Part shown: one piece after another, positions 1-8,075 of the stretch | Layout of the letters: each line of letters starts with the position of its first letter | Numbering within the stretch: position 1 is the first letter of the stretch | Origin: Dermacoccus abyssi | Lineage (GTDB): Bacteria; Actinomycetota; Actinomycetes; Actinomycetales; Dermatophilaceae | Length of the DNA: 64,000 nt | Assembly (NCBI RefSeq): GCF_034541975.1 | Contig: NZ_JAVYJM010000001.1 | Reading direction: 5' to 3' (one strand) | Notes under the pieces: model-generated | Seen by the model: only the letters and a program-made list of their open reading frames with translations | Told to the model about the DNA's origin: nothing | The model's database searches: none | Translations under genes and position numbers: made by a program

Positions 1-1
1 G

Positions 2-196
2 TGGCTGCGATTCGCCGTCTGGCTCCTCATCGGCTTCATCATTTACTTCACCTACGGTCAGCGCCACTCGCGCGTCGGTCGCAACCCGCAGTTGCAGGGC
101 GGCGTCGGTGACGGCGTGTACGCCACCGACCTCGACTCCTCGGTGGGCGAAGGATTCACGAAGGACGAGCGCTACTCGTCCGACGAGCGCCACTGA
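2..196 (+). CDS. Amino-acid permease (APC superfamily), C-terminal part only
   Basis: The gene is cut by the window edge and only its last 64 codons are present, ending in TGA at 194-196. The visible part starts with a hydrophobic segment (WLRFAVWLLIGFIIYFTYG) followed by QRHSR and an acidic hydrophilic tail. That final-helix-plus-basic-turn arrangement is typical of cationic amino-acid/APC transporters, where the last transmembrane helix ends in a YG(R/Q)RHS motif. The tail (about 40 residues rich in D, S and G) would be cytoplasmic. The substrate cannot be judged from this fragment. A strong hairpin follows the stop codon. Confidence 0.6.
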   Translation, partial: WLRFAVWLLIGFIIYFTYGQRHSRVGRNPQLQGGVGDGVYATDLDSSVGEGFTKDERYSSDERH

Positions 197-213
197 CGCT
201 CACCTTCGGGTCA

Positions 214-254
214 CGAGGGCCTCGCTCCGGCAATCTGCTGGGGCGGGGCCTTCG
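214..254 (+). terminator. Hairpin terminator after the permease
   Basis: A 17-bp stem (214-230 with 238-254, including G-U pairs) encloses the 7-base loop CAATCTG. It lies 18 bases after the permease stop and about 100 bases before def, so it probably separates the two transcripts. There is no long U tract, as is common at such sites in high-GC Actinobacteria. Confidence 0.65.
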
Positions 255-351
255 TCGTGCCCGGCTCGGACACCTGAACGGCCGCGTAAACTTGGCTGGT
301 CGCCCCGAGCCCGGAGCGGCCACCCGCCCACGTCACACCAGAGGTTCGTTC

Positions 352-927
352 ATGGCCATCCGCCCCATCACCATCGTCGGCCACAAGGCACTGCACTCCC
401 CGACGAAGCGGGTCAAGGAGATCACGGACGACATCCGCACCCTCGTCGACGACATGTTCGAGACGATGGAGGCCGCGAACGGCGTCGGCCTCGCGGCGAA
501 CCAGGTGGGCGTCAAGCAGCGCATCTTCGTCTACGACTGCCCCGACGACGACCTCGGCGAGAACCGCAAGGGCGTCGTCATCAACCCGAAGCTCGAGAAG
601 GGCCGCGTGCCCGCCGGCGAGGCCGACGAGGAGAACGACAACGAGGGCTGCCTCTCGGTGCCGGGCGAGCACTTCCCGACGGCGCGCGCCGACTGGGCGA
701 AGGTGACAGGTACCGACCTCGACGGCAATGAGGTCGTCCTCGAGGGCCACGGCTTCTTCGCCCGCATGCTCCAGCACGAGACCGACCACCTCGACGGCTA
801 CCTCTACCTCGACCGCCTCACCCCGACGATGCGCCTCGAGTCGCGTGAGGCCGTCAAGGACCGCGGCTGGCAGTACGACGGCCTGACGAAGTGGGACCCG
901 GCCACCACGAAGGCCGAGGACGTCTGA
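352..927 (+). CDS. def: Peptide deformylase
   Basis: The product (191 aa) removes the N-formyl group from nascent proteins using a metal-bound water in the cytoplasm. All three family motifs are visible: GVGLAANQ (residues 44-51), EGCLS with metal ligand Cys100, and the helix QHETDHLDG with ligands His142 and His146 and catalytic Glu143. The ATG at 352 is preferred over an upstream in-frame start because an AGAGG sequence (340-344) precedes it and conserved sequence starts soon after. An acidic insertion (about residues 89-97, ADEENDNE) sits just before the EGCLS strand. The gene stands alone, 52 bases ahead of the next one. Confidence 0.95.
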   Translation: MAIRPITIVGHKALHSPTKRVKEITDDIRTLVDDMFETMEAANGVGLAANQVGVKQRIFVYDCPDDDLGENRKGVVINPKLEKGRVPAGEADEENDNEGCLSVPGEHFPTARADWAKVTGTDLDGNEVVLEGHGFFARMLQHETDHLDGYLYLDRLTPTMRLESREAVKDRGWQYDGLTKWDPATTKAEDV

Positions 928-979
928 GCCTAGTCCGGCACTCGAACCCACCATCTTCGCGGGAGGCTAGCCTGGGGCC

Positions 980-1855
980 ATGAAGGCCGAGGCAGTCTCC
1001 ACACCGCACACGTACCACGGCGAGGGTGTCATCTGGCACAACGACTGGGGCAACGGGCACGCGGCCCTGCGCTACGTCGACATGCTTGCCGGCGACGTGC
1101 TCGAACTGCAGGACGACGGCGACGTGCGTCGCTTCCACGTCGGTGACGTCGCGGCAGCGCTGCGCCCCCGCCTCGGCGGCGGCGCGATCGTCGCCACGGA
1201 GCGCGGCTTCGCGCTCACACGCTCCGCCGACTTCGACGACATCGAGCGCATCGACGACCTGTGGCCCGCCGATCACGAGCCGCGCACCCGTTTCAACGAC
1301 GGCGGATGCTCCCCCGACGGTTCCTTCTACATGGGCTCCATGGCCTACGACCAGAGCGAAGGCGCCGCGTCGATGTGGCGCCTCGACCCCAACCACATGC
1401 CGTCGCACGTCTTCGGCGACGTGACGATCTCGAATGGCCTGTGCTGGTCGCCCGACGGCTCCCTCGCCTACTACAACGACACCCCGACCCGCACGATCCA
1501 GGTCTTCGACTGGAACCCCGAGGACGGCCTCGTGAACCCGCGCCCGTTCGTCCGGCTCGAGGACGGCATCGGCTACCCCGACGGTCTCACCGTCGATGCC
1601 GAGGGCGGCGTGTGGACGGCACTGTTCGGCGGGTCCGCGGTTCGCCGCTTCGACGCCGCCGGCGAGCTCTCCGAGATCGTCGAGGTCGGCCCGTCGCAGG
1701 TGACCTGCCCCGCCTTCGGGGGCATCAACCTCGACACCCTCTACATCACGACGTCACGCGAGAACCTGCCCGACGACGCGGAACCCGAGGCGGGCGCGCT
1801 CTTCGCCTGCACGCCCGGTGTCATCGGTCTGCCGACGCTCCCCTACGGCGGCTGA
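980..1855 (+). CDS. SMP-30/gluconolactonase-family protein
   Basis: The 291-residue protein has the six-bladed propeller layout of the SMP-30/gluconolactonase/LRE family, metal-dependent hydrolases of sugar lactones and related esters. Visible landmarks are the early metal-binding Glu in YHGEGVIW (residues 12-19), the loop FNDGGCSPDG (105-114), ISNGLCWSPDG (150-160) and GYPDGLTVDAEGGVW (around 197-211). In this family the metal is held by that Glu, the Asn of SNG and the Asp of PDG. No signal peptide is seen, so it should act in the cytoplasm. The substrate cannot be assigned from sequence. The ATG at 980 gives the usual family length. Confidence 0.85.
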   Translation: MKAEAVSTPHTYHGEGVIWHNDWGNGHAALRYVDMLAGDVLELQDDGDVRRFHVGDVAAALRPRLGGGAIVATERGFALTRSADFDDIERIDDLWPADHEPRTRFNDGGCSPDGSFYMGSMAYDQSEGAASMWRLDPNHMPSHVFGDVTISNGLCWSPDGSLAYYNDTPTRTIQVFDWNPEDGLVNPRPFVRLEDGIGYPDGLTVDAEGGVWTALFGGSAVRRFDAAGELSEIVEVGPSQVTCPAFGGINLDTLYITTSRENLPDDAEPEAGALFACTPGVIGLPTLPYGG

Positions 1856-1952
1856 GCAGGCCGTCAGCCCCGGCAGGAGCCGATTCGCGTTTCGGCCTGC
1901 AGATGTGTAAAGTTCTATCTCGTTGCAACGCGCGATAAGCGCCTCGCAGCCC

Positions 1953-2025
1953 GCACCCGTAGCTCAACGGATAGAGCATCTGACTACGGATCAGAAGGTT
2001 TGGGGTTCGAATCCCTACGGGTGCA
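1953..2025 (+). tRNA. tRNA-Arg (anticodon ACG)
   Basis: A complete 73-nt cloverleaf is readable. Acceptor GCACCCG (1953-1959) pairs with CGGGTGC (2018-2024). The anticodon arm TCTGA-CTACGGA-TCAGA puts ACG at positions 34-36, and the T-arm carries GGTTCGAATCC. The discriminator is A and CCA is not encoded. Anticodon ACG (read as ICG) decodes CGU/CGC/CGA arginine codons, the main Arg codons in high-GC genomes. Confidence 0.95.
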
Positions 2026-2046
2026 CTCTGTGTTGAGACAGATGGA

Positions 2047-2074
2047 AGAGGCCCTCACTTCGGTGAGGGTCTCT
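2047..2074 (+). terminator. Terminator after tRNA-Arg
   Basis: A 12-bp stem (2047-2058 with 2063-2074, one G-U pair) with a TTCG tetraloop lies 21 bases after the tRNA and is followed by a T-rich stretch (TTGCTTTGTTC). It is the expected intrinsic terminator of the tRNA transcript. Confidence 0.85.
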
Positions 2075-2296
2075 TGCTTTGTTCCCGAAACCTCCTACGC
2101 CCGGATGTCACACCTCTCCCGGCGAACGGCTCACCTCCGGCGGTAGTTGAACGTAGAATCACCCTGGCTGTCATCGCAGCCACGAAGCGCCTCCCCTCGA
2201 GCACCTGCAACGGCCCGCCCCACAAGGCCCGGTCCACGCCAGGATGACGCGTCAGGGTCGGGTGCACGACCACGCCTGATCCTGAAGGACATTTCC

Positions 2297-2776
2297 ATGC
2301 GCACGATGCCCGTACTCGCCACTGCCACGATGATGCTCGCCGCCCCGATGCTGGCACCGGCCGCTCAGGCGGCACCCGCCGTGAAGTTCTCGCGCTGGGT
2401 CGTCGACCTGCCGGGCAACGACAAGGTGACGGCTGCCAACCTCAACAAGGAGTACATCACCGTCACCAACACGACCGCGAAGACGATCACCATCGGCGGC
2501 TACCGCGTTTCGGACAGGGGCTCCAAGCACGTCTACGTCATCCCGAAGGGCTTCAAGCTCGGGGCCAAGAAGTCGGTCGTCATTCGCTCCGGCCAGGGCA
2601 AGAACTCCTCGACGACGCTCTACTGGGGTCAGGCCGTCAAGGGCCTCAAGCCGGTGAGCCGCAACAGCTTCGTGTGGAACAACAGCGGTGAAACCGCCAC
2701 CCTGCGCAACGCCGCCGGCAAGGCCGTCCACGTCTGCACGTACAAGAAGAACAAGAGCGGCTCGACATCCTGCTGA
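2297..2776 (+). CDS. Small secreted protein with a lamin-tail-like fold
   Basis: The 159-residue product starts with a signal peptide (about residues 1-25, ending AQA-AP). The rest resembles the lamin-tail (LTD) beta-sandwich: a start such as NKEYITVTNTTAKTITIGGYRVSD, a central HVYVIPKGFKLGAKKSVVIRSGQG strand-turn, and a final NSGETATLRNAAGKAVHVCTY strand pair. LTD domains occur in many secreted bacterial proteins, often beside nuclease or adhesin domains, but here the domain stands alone. Two Cys near the C-terminus (VCTY and the last residue) could form a disulfide. The ATG at 2297 was chosen because GAAGGA sits just upstream and the signal peptide begins there. The exact role is unknown. 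Confidence 0.75.
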   Translation: MRTMPVLATATMMLAAPMLAPAAQAAPAVKFSRWVVDLPGNDKVTAANLNKEYITVTNTTAKTITIGGYRVSDRGSKHVYVIPKGFKLGAKKSVVIRSGQGKNSSTTLYWGQAVKGLKPVSRNSFVWNNSGETATLRNAAGKAVHVCTYKKNKSGSTSC

Positions 2777-2789
2777 CCGGAGCTGTGAC

Positions 2790-3515
2790 GTGGGCCTGAG
2801 CGGGACGACGTTCGTCCTGCTCGGGCTCCTCGTCTGCGCCGGTGCCTTCGTCCAGCGCATTGCCGGGTTTGGCCTGGCCGTCGTCGCGGCGCCATTCGTC
2901 GTGACGTTCGCGCCGCAGGTCATGCCGGCGGCGCTTCTGCTCGTCGTCCTGCCCCTGCCTGTCGTCGAGATCCTGCGCAACGGGCGAGACATCCTGTGGC
3001 GCCCGTTCGGCTGGGCCATCGGCTTCCGTGCGCTCACCATGCCGCTCGGCGTCTGGGTCGTGGCGCACGCCTCTGGCGACGCCATATCCCTCGGGGTGGC
3101 CTTCATTGTGCTCGTCGCAGTGGCCGGATCCCTCACCCGCGTGCGGGTACGCGCCGGGGCCGTGACGCCGTCCGTCGCCGGCGCCCTCACCGGCGTCTCG
3201 GCGACGGCTGCGTCGATCGGCGGCCCCTTCTTCAGCCTCGCGCTTCAGGAGGAGCAGCCACAACGCGCACGCTCCACGCTCGCGCCGTTCTTCCTCGTCG
3301 GTTCGCTACTGTCACTCACCGGTCTCGTCGTCGGGGGTCAGCTACCTCGCGACGCCTGGACGGCCGGCCTCGGGTGGCTGCCGTTCATGGCCGTCGGCGC
3401 GCTGCTGGCCCAGCCGTTGCGTCACCGTATCGATCAGGCTCGCTTCAAGCGGGTCGTTTTCGCCCTCGCGACGACGAGTGCGTTGGGCGTCATCGCCCGC
3501 GTTGCACTGACGTAG
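2790..3515 (+). CDS. TauE/SafE-family membrane transporter
   Basis: The protein is about 241 residues and almost wholly hydrophobic, with roughly eight predicted membrane helices. It shows the two-half architecture of the TauE/SafE (DUF81) family: the first half has AGAFVQRIAGFGLAVVAAPF and the second ALTGVSATAASIGGPFFSLAL. Members export or import small sulfur-containing or organic anions such as sulfite or sulfoacetate, but the substrate here is unknown. The GTG at 2790 was chosen because it lies right after a GGAG-like sequence and just before the first helix. It begins 13 bases after the secreted-protein gene, so the two may be co-transcribed. It converges on selB with only 3 bases between the stops. 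Confidence 0.8.
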   Translation: MGLSGTTFVLLGLLVCAGAFVQRIAGFGLAVVAAPFVVTFAPQVMPAALLLVVLPLPVVEILRNGRDILWRPFGWAIGFRALTMPLGVWVVAHASGDAISLGVAFIVLVAVAGSLTRVRVRAGAVTPSVAGALTGVSATAASIGGPFFSLALQEEQPQRARSTLAPFFLVGSLLSLTGLVVGGQLPRDAWTAGLGWLPFMAVGALLAQPLRHRIDQARFKRVVFALATTSALGVIARVALT

Positions 3516-3518
3516 CGC

Positions 3519-5312
3519 TCACCGCACAACCGTGCGGGTATTGCCGTCGCGCCGGGTCCAGCCGCGAGCGTCGAGGTGCTCAAGAAGCGGGATGACGACA
3601 CGGCGGGTCGTGCCGAGAGCCTGACGCGCATCGCTCGTCGTGAACGGCTGCGGGAGCGCCGCGAGCTCACGCATGGCCCGCGCCGGCGCATCCGGCAGCA
3701 GGACGATGTCCGCCGGCTGCGCTCGCAGGCGCAGCACGAGTCCCCGCTCGGCCGCGGCAGCGATCTCCCGGGAGCCGAGTTTCCAAGCGGTGAGGTCGTC
3801 GGCCTCAGGAGCATCGAAGGGGCTCGCCTGCAGGCGTTCACGGAGCTGGGCCAGGGCGGTATCCGCTTCGCCCAGGTCACGTCGGTGTTCGGCGCCCCGC
3901 ACGCGTCCGGCGTCCACGTCGAGGCCGGAGGCCGCGGCCAGCAGATGGACGACGGCGGGGGACGTGTCGAGTTCGCGCGCGAGCGCTGCAACAGCGACAC
4001 CAGGGCTCAGCGGGTCACGGGCGTCGTCGCTCACGAGTTCGTCGAGTTGTTGCGACCACGCGGTCACCTGCGCGGCCGACACCGCCACGCGGTCGACGAT
4101 CCCGAAACCGTCTCCGTTCGGCAGAGCCAGTGGCCAGTCGCCCCAACCCGTCGCTCCGGCGCCTTCGAGCCAGGCGACCGAAACGTGCCCCCGGTCGACG
4201 ACGAGATCGGACGCGCGGCCGCTCTCCCACCCCGCCAACGTCGCGGCGCGGGCGGCTCCAGCACCGCGCCGCTCGAGCGGTGGCGGGTCGAGATCGAGCA
4301 CGGTGGCGCCTGCGTGGATGCGCGCGGCCGAGTCGTCGCGCACGATGACGCGATCCCCCAGCCGCAGCGGCAGCGGTGATTCGAGCCGCAGTCGGGCGGT
4401 CTCGTCGTCGAACGGCCGCACACGGGCAGGCACAGCCGCGGTGCCGACGTGCACGGAGACCTCACGCGAGGACTCCGACCACGCGCAACCCGTCTCACGG
4501 CGCACGTCGATCGTCGTGGACTCCAGACCCCCGGCGGGACGAAGCAGCGCGCTGCCGCGGGGAGCGGCGTCCCGGGTGATCCCGCGCAACCCCACAGCGC
4601 AACGCGAGACGGGGCCGACCTCGTCACGCGATTCTCCGAGCACCTGGAGAGAGCGGATCGTCGCGCGCTCGCCCGCGACGCTCACCTCGTCCCCCACGCG
4701 CAACGTGCCGTGGGCGAGTGTGCCGGTGACGACGGTGCCCGCACCCTTGACCGAGAAGGAGCGGTCGAGCCACATCCGTACCGAGCCTTCACCGTCGAGC
4801 GGTGGCATGCCCGCCAGGAGGTCGTCGAGGGCCGAACGGAGTTCACCGATGCCGTCACCCTGCACGGCGTCCGTCTCGACGACGCGCACGGCTCCGAGGG
4901 AGGTCTGCGCGATGTGCTCGAGAGCAGAGCGGCGCACTTCGGCGACGCGGTCGGCGTCGGCGAGGCCGCACCGGGTGAGGACGAGCAGACCCGTCTCGAG
5001 CCCGAGTGCGTCGATGGCGTCGAGGTGTTCGCTCGACTGCGCCTGCCACCCCTGATCGGCTGCGACCACGAGCATGACGGCGGGAGCGGGCCCGAGACCG
5101 GCCAGCATGTTGCCGATGAACCTTCGGTGGCCCGGCACGTCGACGAAGGCGACGTGCTCACCGCTCGGCAACTCCAGACCCGCGAATCCGAGGTCGATCG
5201 TGAGGCCGCGGCGCTTCTCCTCGGCCCACCGGTCGGGGTCGGTGCCGGTGAGCGCCTGAACGAGTGTGCTCTTGCCGTGGTCGACGTGCCCGGCCGTGGC
5301 GATGACCCGCAT
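3519..5312 (-). CDS. selB: Selenocysteine-specific elongation factor SelB
   Basis: SelB (597 aa) is the dedicated EF-Tu homologue that carries Sec-tRNA to UGA codons marked by a SECIS hairpin. The N-terminal GTPase domain has GHVDHGKST (residues 8-16), the switch-I Thr region RGLTIDLGF and DVPGH (58-62). EF-Tu-like beta-barrel domains follow, and winged-helix repeats that bind the SECIS RNA make up the C-terminal third, ending in an arginine-rich helix-turn-strand. The length is normal for SelB. The base-specificity loop is odd: it reads TRCG (113-116), where translational GTPases have (N/T)KxD. The gene begins 2 bases after selA and is surely co-transcribed with it. Confidence 0.95.
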   Translation of the reverse strand: MRVIATAGHVDHGKSTLVQALTGTDPDRWAEEKRRGLTIDLGFAGLELPSGEHVAFVDVPGHRRFIGNMLAGLGPAPAVMLVVAADQGWQAQSSEHLDAIDALGLETGLLVLTRCGLADADRVAEVRRSALEHIAQTSLGAVRVVETDAVQGDGIGELRSALDDLLAGMPPLDGEGSVRMWLDRSFSVKGAGTVVTGTLAHGTLRVGDEVSVAGERATIRSLQVLGESRDEVGPVSRCAVGLRGITRDAAPRGSALLRPAGGLESTTIDVRRETGCAWSESSREVSVHVGTAAVPARVRPFDDETARLRLESPLPLRLGDRVIVRDDSAARIHAGATVLDLDPPPLERRGAGAARAATLAGWESGRASDLVVDRGHVSVAWLEGAGATGWGDWPLALPNGDGFGIVDRVAVSAAQVTAWSQQLDELVSDDARDPLSPGVAVAALARELDTSPAVVHLLAAASGLDVDAGRVRGAEHRRDLGEADTALAQLRERLQASPFDAPEADDLTAWKLGSREIAAAAERGLVLRLRAQPADIVLLPDAPARAMRELAALPQPFTTSDARQALGTTRRVVIPLLEHLDARGWTRRDGNTRTVVR

Positions 5313-5314
5313 GG

Positions 5315-6604
5315 TCAGTGGCCCACGGCAGCAGCGACGGCGAGAATGGCCTCCCCCACTTCGTCATCGGATTCGCTTGGCACACAGCGAAGGTCGACCA
5401 GGGTGCGCCCGCCGTTTGTCCGTGCGACCACGCACGGCTCGCCGAGCCGCAAGGGCTCCGCGAAGCTGTCGGGGAGGGCAACCGCGAGACTCGGCAACGG
5501 CACACCGGGGGCCCCACCACCACCGACGCGGGCGTCCACTTCGACGACGTCGCCGCCGACCCGGCGAGCGAGTCGTTCCGTGCGCTCGCGAAGGGTCTCC
5601 GGCGTTTCCCGAAGGGCTGTGAGGACGGGCGGGACGGGGCCTCGCAGAGTCGCTTCGAGGGCTGCGAGCGTCAGCTTGTCGGTGCGCACAGCACGAGCGA
5701 GAGGATGACGTCGGATGCGCTCGAGCGCGTCGGCGTCGCCGAGCACGAGGCCGGCCTGCGGGCCGCCGAGGAGCTTGTCGCCGCTCGCAGTGACGACGGT
5801 GGCACCCTCGTCGAGCCACGTCGCGGCGTCGGGCTCGTCGGGCAGGACCCGTTCGGGCGCGAGGAGGCCGCTGCCGACGTCAGCGACGACGGGCAGGCCC
5901 AGTGTCGCGAGTTCAGCAACGCGCGGCACACCGGCGAAACCCTCGACGCGATAGTTGCTCGTGTGCACCTTGAGGATGGCCCCTGCGTCCCCCGACGCAG
6001 CCTCGTAGTCGCGAAGGTGCGTGCGGTTGGTCGTACCGACCTCACGCAGACGGATTCCTGCGGACTGGAGGAGGTCGGGCAGACGGAAACCGTCGCCGAT
6101 CTCGACGAGTTCGCCGCGGCTGACGATGACCTCGCGCCCCTCGGCGAGTGTCAGGCAGGCCAGGAGCAACGCGGCGGCCCCATTGTTGACGACGAGGGCG
6201 CCCCCCGCTGCGGGGACGCGTTCGCGAAGAGCTTCGAGGGCGCCGCGGCCACGCGGTGCCCGACGTGCTGTGGCGGGGTCGAACTCGACATCGACGTGAC
6301 CTGCCGCGGCGAGCAGCGCCTCGCGGGCAGCATCGCCGAGGGGCGCGCGACCGATGTTGGTGTGCACGACGACTCCGGTTGCGTTGATGACCCGGCGCAG
6401 CGTCGTCGCCGATCCAGGAAGCGCTTCGAGGGCGACGGTCGCCACGGCGTCGGGCGCGAGTTCGCCTGAGCGAGCGCGGCGTTGGGCTTCGACGACAGAC
6501 GCCTTGACGACGTCGACGCCGAGTCGGCGGACAGCCGAAGCGAAGCGCGCATCGGCGAGCAGTGCGTCGGTACGCGGGATGCTGCGGCGCGGGTCGTCAC
6601 TCAC
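5315..6604 (-). CDS. selA: L-seryl-tRNA(Sec) selenium transferase SelA
   Basis: SelA (429 aa) is the PLP enzyme that converts seryl-tRNA(Sec) to selenocysteyl-tRNA(Sec) with selenophosphate from SelD. The PLP-binding lysine is visible in TASGDKLLGGPQAG (Lys277). Other family landmarks are RVINATGVVVHTNIGRAPLG (71-90), VVNNGAAALLL (138-148), GTTNRTHLRDY (190-200) and VHTSNYRVEGF (213-223). The start is the GTG at 6604, preceded on its strand by GAGAGGA. Its stop is 2 bases from the selB start, so selA and selB form an operon. The tRNA-Sec gene lies upstream on the same strand, about 180 bases away across a short repeat tract. Confidence 0.95.
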   Translation of the reverse strand: MSDDPRRSIPRTDALLADARFASAVRRLGVDVVKASVVEAQRRARSGELAPDAVATVALEALPGSATTLRRVINATGVVVHTNIGRAPLGDAAREALLAAAGHVDVEFDPATARRAPRGRGALEALRERVPAAGGALVVNNGAAALLLACLTLAEGREVIVSRGELVEIGDGFRLPDLLQSAGIRLREVGTTNRTHLRDYEAASGDAGAILKVHTSNYRVEGFAGVPRVAELATLGLPVVADVGSGLLAPERVLPDEPDAATWLDEGATVVTASGDKLLGGPQAGLVLGDADALERIRRHPLARAVRTDKLTLAALEATLRGPVPPVLTALRETPETLRERTERLARRVGGDVVEVDARVGGGGAPGVPLPSLAVALPDSFAEPLRLGEPCVVARTNGGRTLVDLRCVPSESDDEVGEAILAVAAAVGH

Positions 6605-6620
6605 CCGACCATCCTCTCAG

Positions 6621-6718
6621 GCGAGCCTGCGAGGAAGCCCGCAGTGTCGCACCGAGCCAGAGACCGAGCCTGCGAGGAAGGCCTGTGTCGCACCGAGCCA
6701 GAGGCCGAGCCTGCGAGG
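6621..6718. repeat. Short imperfect tandem repeat between selA and tRNA-Sec
   Basis: The core CGAGCCTGCGAGG occurs at 6622, 6665 and 6706. The first two copies are joined to a shared GTGTCGCACCGAGCCAGAG segment, giving units of about 43 and 41 bases and a truncated third. On the selA strand it lies in the leader between tRNA-Sec and the selA start. No function can be assigned. Confidence 0.7.
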
Positions 6719-6782
6719 CCGCTGGCCGGAAGACGCGGCAAAAGACACAGGCCATTTGCTTCTGAGCTTGCGAAGAATCACA

Positions 6783-6878
6783 TGGCGGAGGTGGACAGGA
6801 ATCGAACCTGCCAAACCGAGATACTCGGTTTCACCGGTTTTGAGGACCGGGGGGCCCACCAGGAACCCTGACACCTCC
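6783..6878 (-). tRNA. selC: tRNA-Sec (anticodon TCA)
   Basis: The 96-nt gene includes an encoded CCA. The acceptor begins GGAGGTG and pairs with CACCTCC. The anticodon arm CCGGT-CCTCAAA-ACCGG places TCA, complementary to UGA, at positions 34-36. A long variable arm (AAACCGAG-TAT-CTCGGTTT, 8 bp) and a T-arm GCAGG-TTCGATT-CCTGT follow. TCA anticodon, long variable arm, 96-nt length and discriminator G together identify tRNA-Sec. It is oriented like selA and selB and diverges from selD. Confidence 0.96.
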
Positions 6879-7038
6879 GTGCTCAACGGTAGTGAATGTC
6901 CGTCCATTCACCAAGCGAACACGCTTTCGCGGATGGCGCGATTCGATCGTGCACGACCTGCGGCAGGCGCATCTCAGCCCGCCAGGTTCGCACCGGCCCC
7001 GATCACATCCCAGTGAGAGCCGTGCGTAGGGTCGGACC

Positions 7039-8013
7039 ATGGAGCCGATTCGATTGACGCAGTTCGCCTCGGGTGGCGGGTGCGCGTGCAAGATCCCGCC
7101 CGGCGAGTTGGAGGAGGCGGTCAAGGGCCTCGTCGGTGAGCCGAACCCGAGCGTCCTCGTCGGGCTCGACGACGGTGATGACGCCGCAGCGGTCCGTGTC
7201 GGCAGCCAGGCCGTCCTGTCGACCGCGGATTTCTTCACCCCGGTCGTCGACGACCCGTACGACTTCGGGCGCATCGCCGCCACGAATGCGCTGTCGGACA
7301 TCTACGCCATGGGCGGCGCCCCTGTCGTCGCGATCAACCTCGTCGGGTGGCCGCGTGAACGGATCGGCCTCGACGTCATGGCCGAGGTGCTCCGCGGCGG
7401 CGCGGACATCGGTCGCGCCGCGAACTGCCCCGTCATCGGTGGGCATTCGATCGACGACCCGGAGCCCAAGTTCGGCATGGCCGTCACCGGCATTGCCGAT
7501 CCGGCCAAGCTGCTGCGCAACGACGCCGCCGAGGCGGGCCTGCCGATCTCGCTGACGAAACCGCTCGGCTCGGGCGTGCTCAACAACCGACACAAGCGCA
7601 CGGGTGAGGTCTTCGCCCAGGCCGTCGACGTGATGACGACGCTCAATCGGGACGCCTCCGTCGCCGCGGTCGACGCCGGCGCGAAGGCCGCCACCGACGT
7701 CACGGGGTTCGGCCTGCTCGGCCACCTGTGGAAGATGATGCGCGCTTCGGGCGTGGCGGCGGAGATCGACGCCGCAGCCGTTCCCTACATCGACGGCGCC
7801 CGCGAGGCGGCACGTGACGGCTACGTCTCCGGCGGCACACGCCGCAACCTCGATTGGGTGGCCCCGCACATCGAGTCCGAGGTCGACGAGAACGAACTGC
7901 TTCTGCTCGCCGACGCCCAGACCTCCGGCGGGCTCCTCGTCATCGGCGAGGTGCCGGGCGCGCCGATCATCGGCCGCACCGTGAAGGGTGAACCCGGCAT
8001 CCGGGTGCGCTAG
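7039..8013 (+). CDS. selD: Selenophosphate synthetase SelD
   Basis: SelD (324 aa) makes monoselenophosphate, the selenium donor for SelA, from selenide and ATP. It shows the AIRS/PurM-like two-domain layout. The N-terminal glycine-rich loop SGGGCACKIP has the reactive Cys15 and the essential Lys18. Conserved DDAAAV (around residues 50-55), DFFTPVVDDPYDFGRIAATNALSDIYAMGG and GGHSIDDPEPKFGMAVTG follow. The active-site residue is Cys, so this SelD does not need Sec for its own synthesis. The gene is divergent from selC-selA-selB and ends in a strong hairpin facing the formate dehydrogenase operon. Confidence 0.96.
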   Translation: MEPIRLTQFASGGGCACKIPPGELEEAVKGLVGEPNPSVLVGLDDGDDAAAVRVGSQAVLSTADFFTPVVDDPYDFGRIAATNALSDIYAMGGAPVVAINLVGWPRERIGLDVMAEVLRGGADIGRAANCPVIGGHSIDDPEPKFGMAVTGIADPAKLLRNDAAEAGLPISLTKPLGSGVLNNRHKRTGEVFAQAVDVMTTLNRDASVAAVDAGAKAATDVTGFGLLGHLWKMMRASGVAAEIDAAAVPYIDGAREAARDGYVSGGTRRNLDWVAPHIESEVDENELLLLADAQTSGGLLVIGEVPGAPIIGRTVKGEPGIRVR

Positions 8014-8025
8014 GGATCGAGCGCG

Positions 8026-8069
8026 AAAGTGCTGGTTGTGCGCGAAATATCGTGCACAACCAGCGCTTT
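8026..8069. terminator. Bidirectional terminator between selD and the formate dehydrogenase operon
   Basis: A 16-bp stem (8026-8041 with 8054-8069, one G-U pair) has A-rich and T-rich ends (AAAG...CTTT followed by T), so it can work in both directions. It sits 12 bases after selD and 6 bases after the stop of the convergent membrane-subunit gene. Confidence 0.85.
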
Positions 8070-8075
8070 TCTCCA

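Noticed and set aside
7039..7100. A possible Sec codon in selD, as seen in some organisms.
   Set aside because: The active-site loop is GGGCACK, with Cys codons. No in-frame TGA is present, so selD is not itself a selenoprotein.
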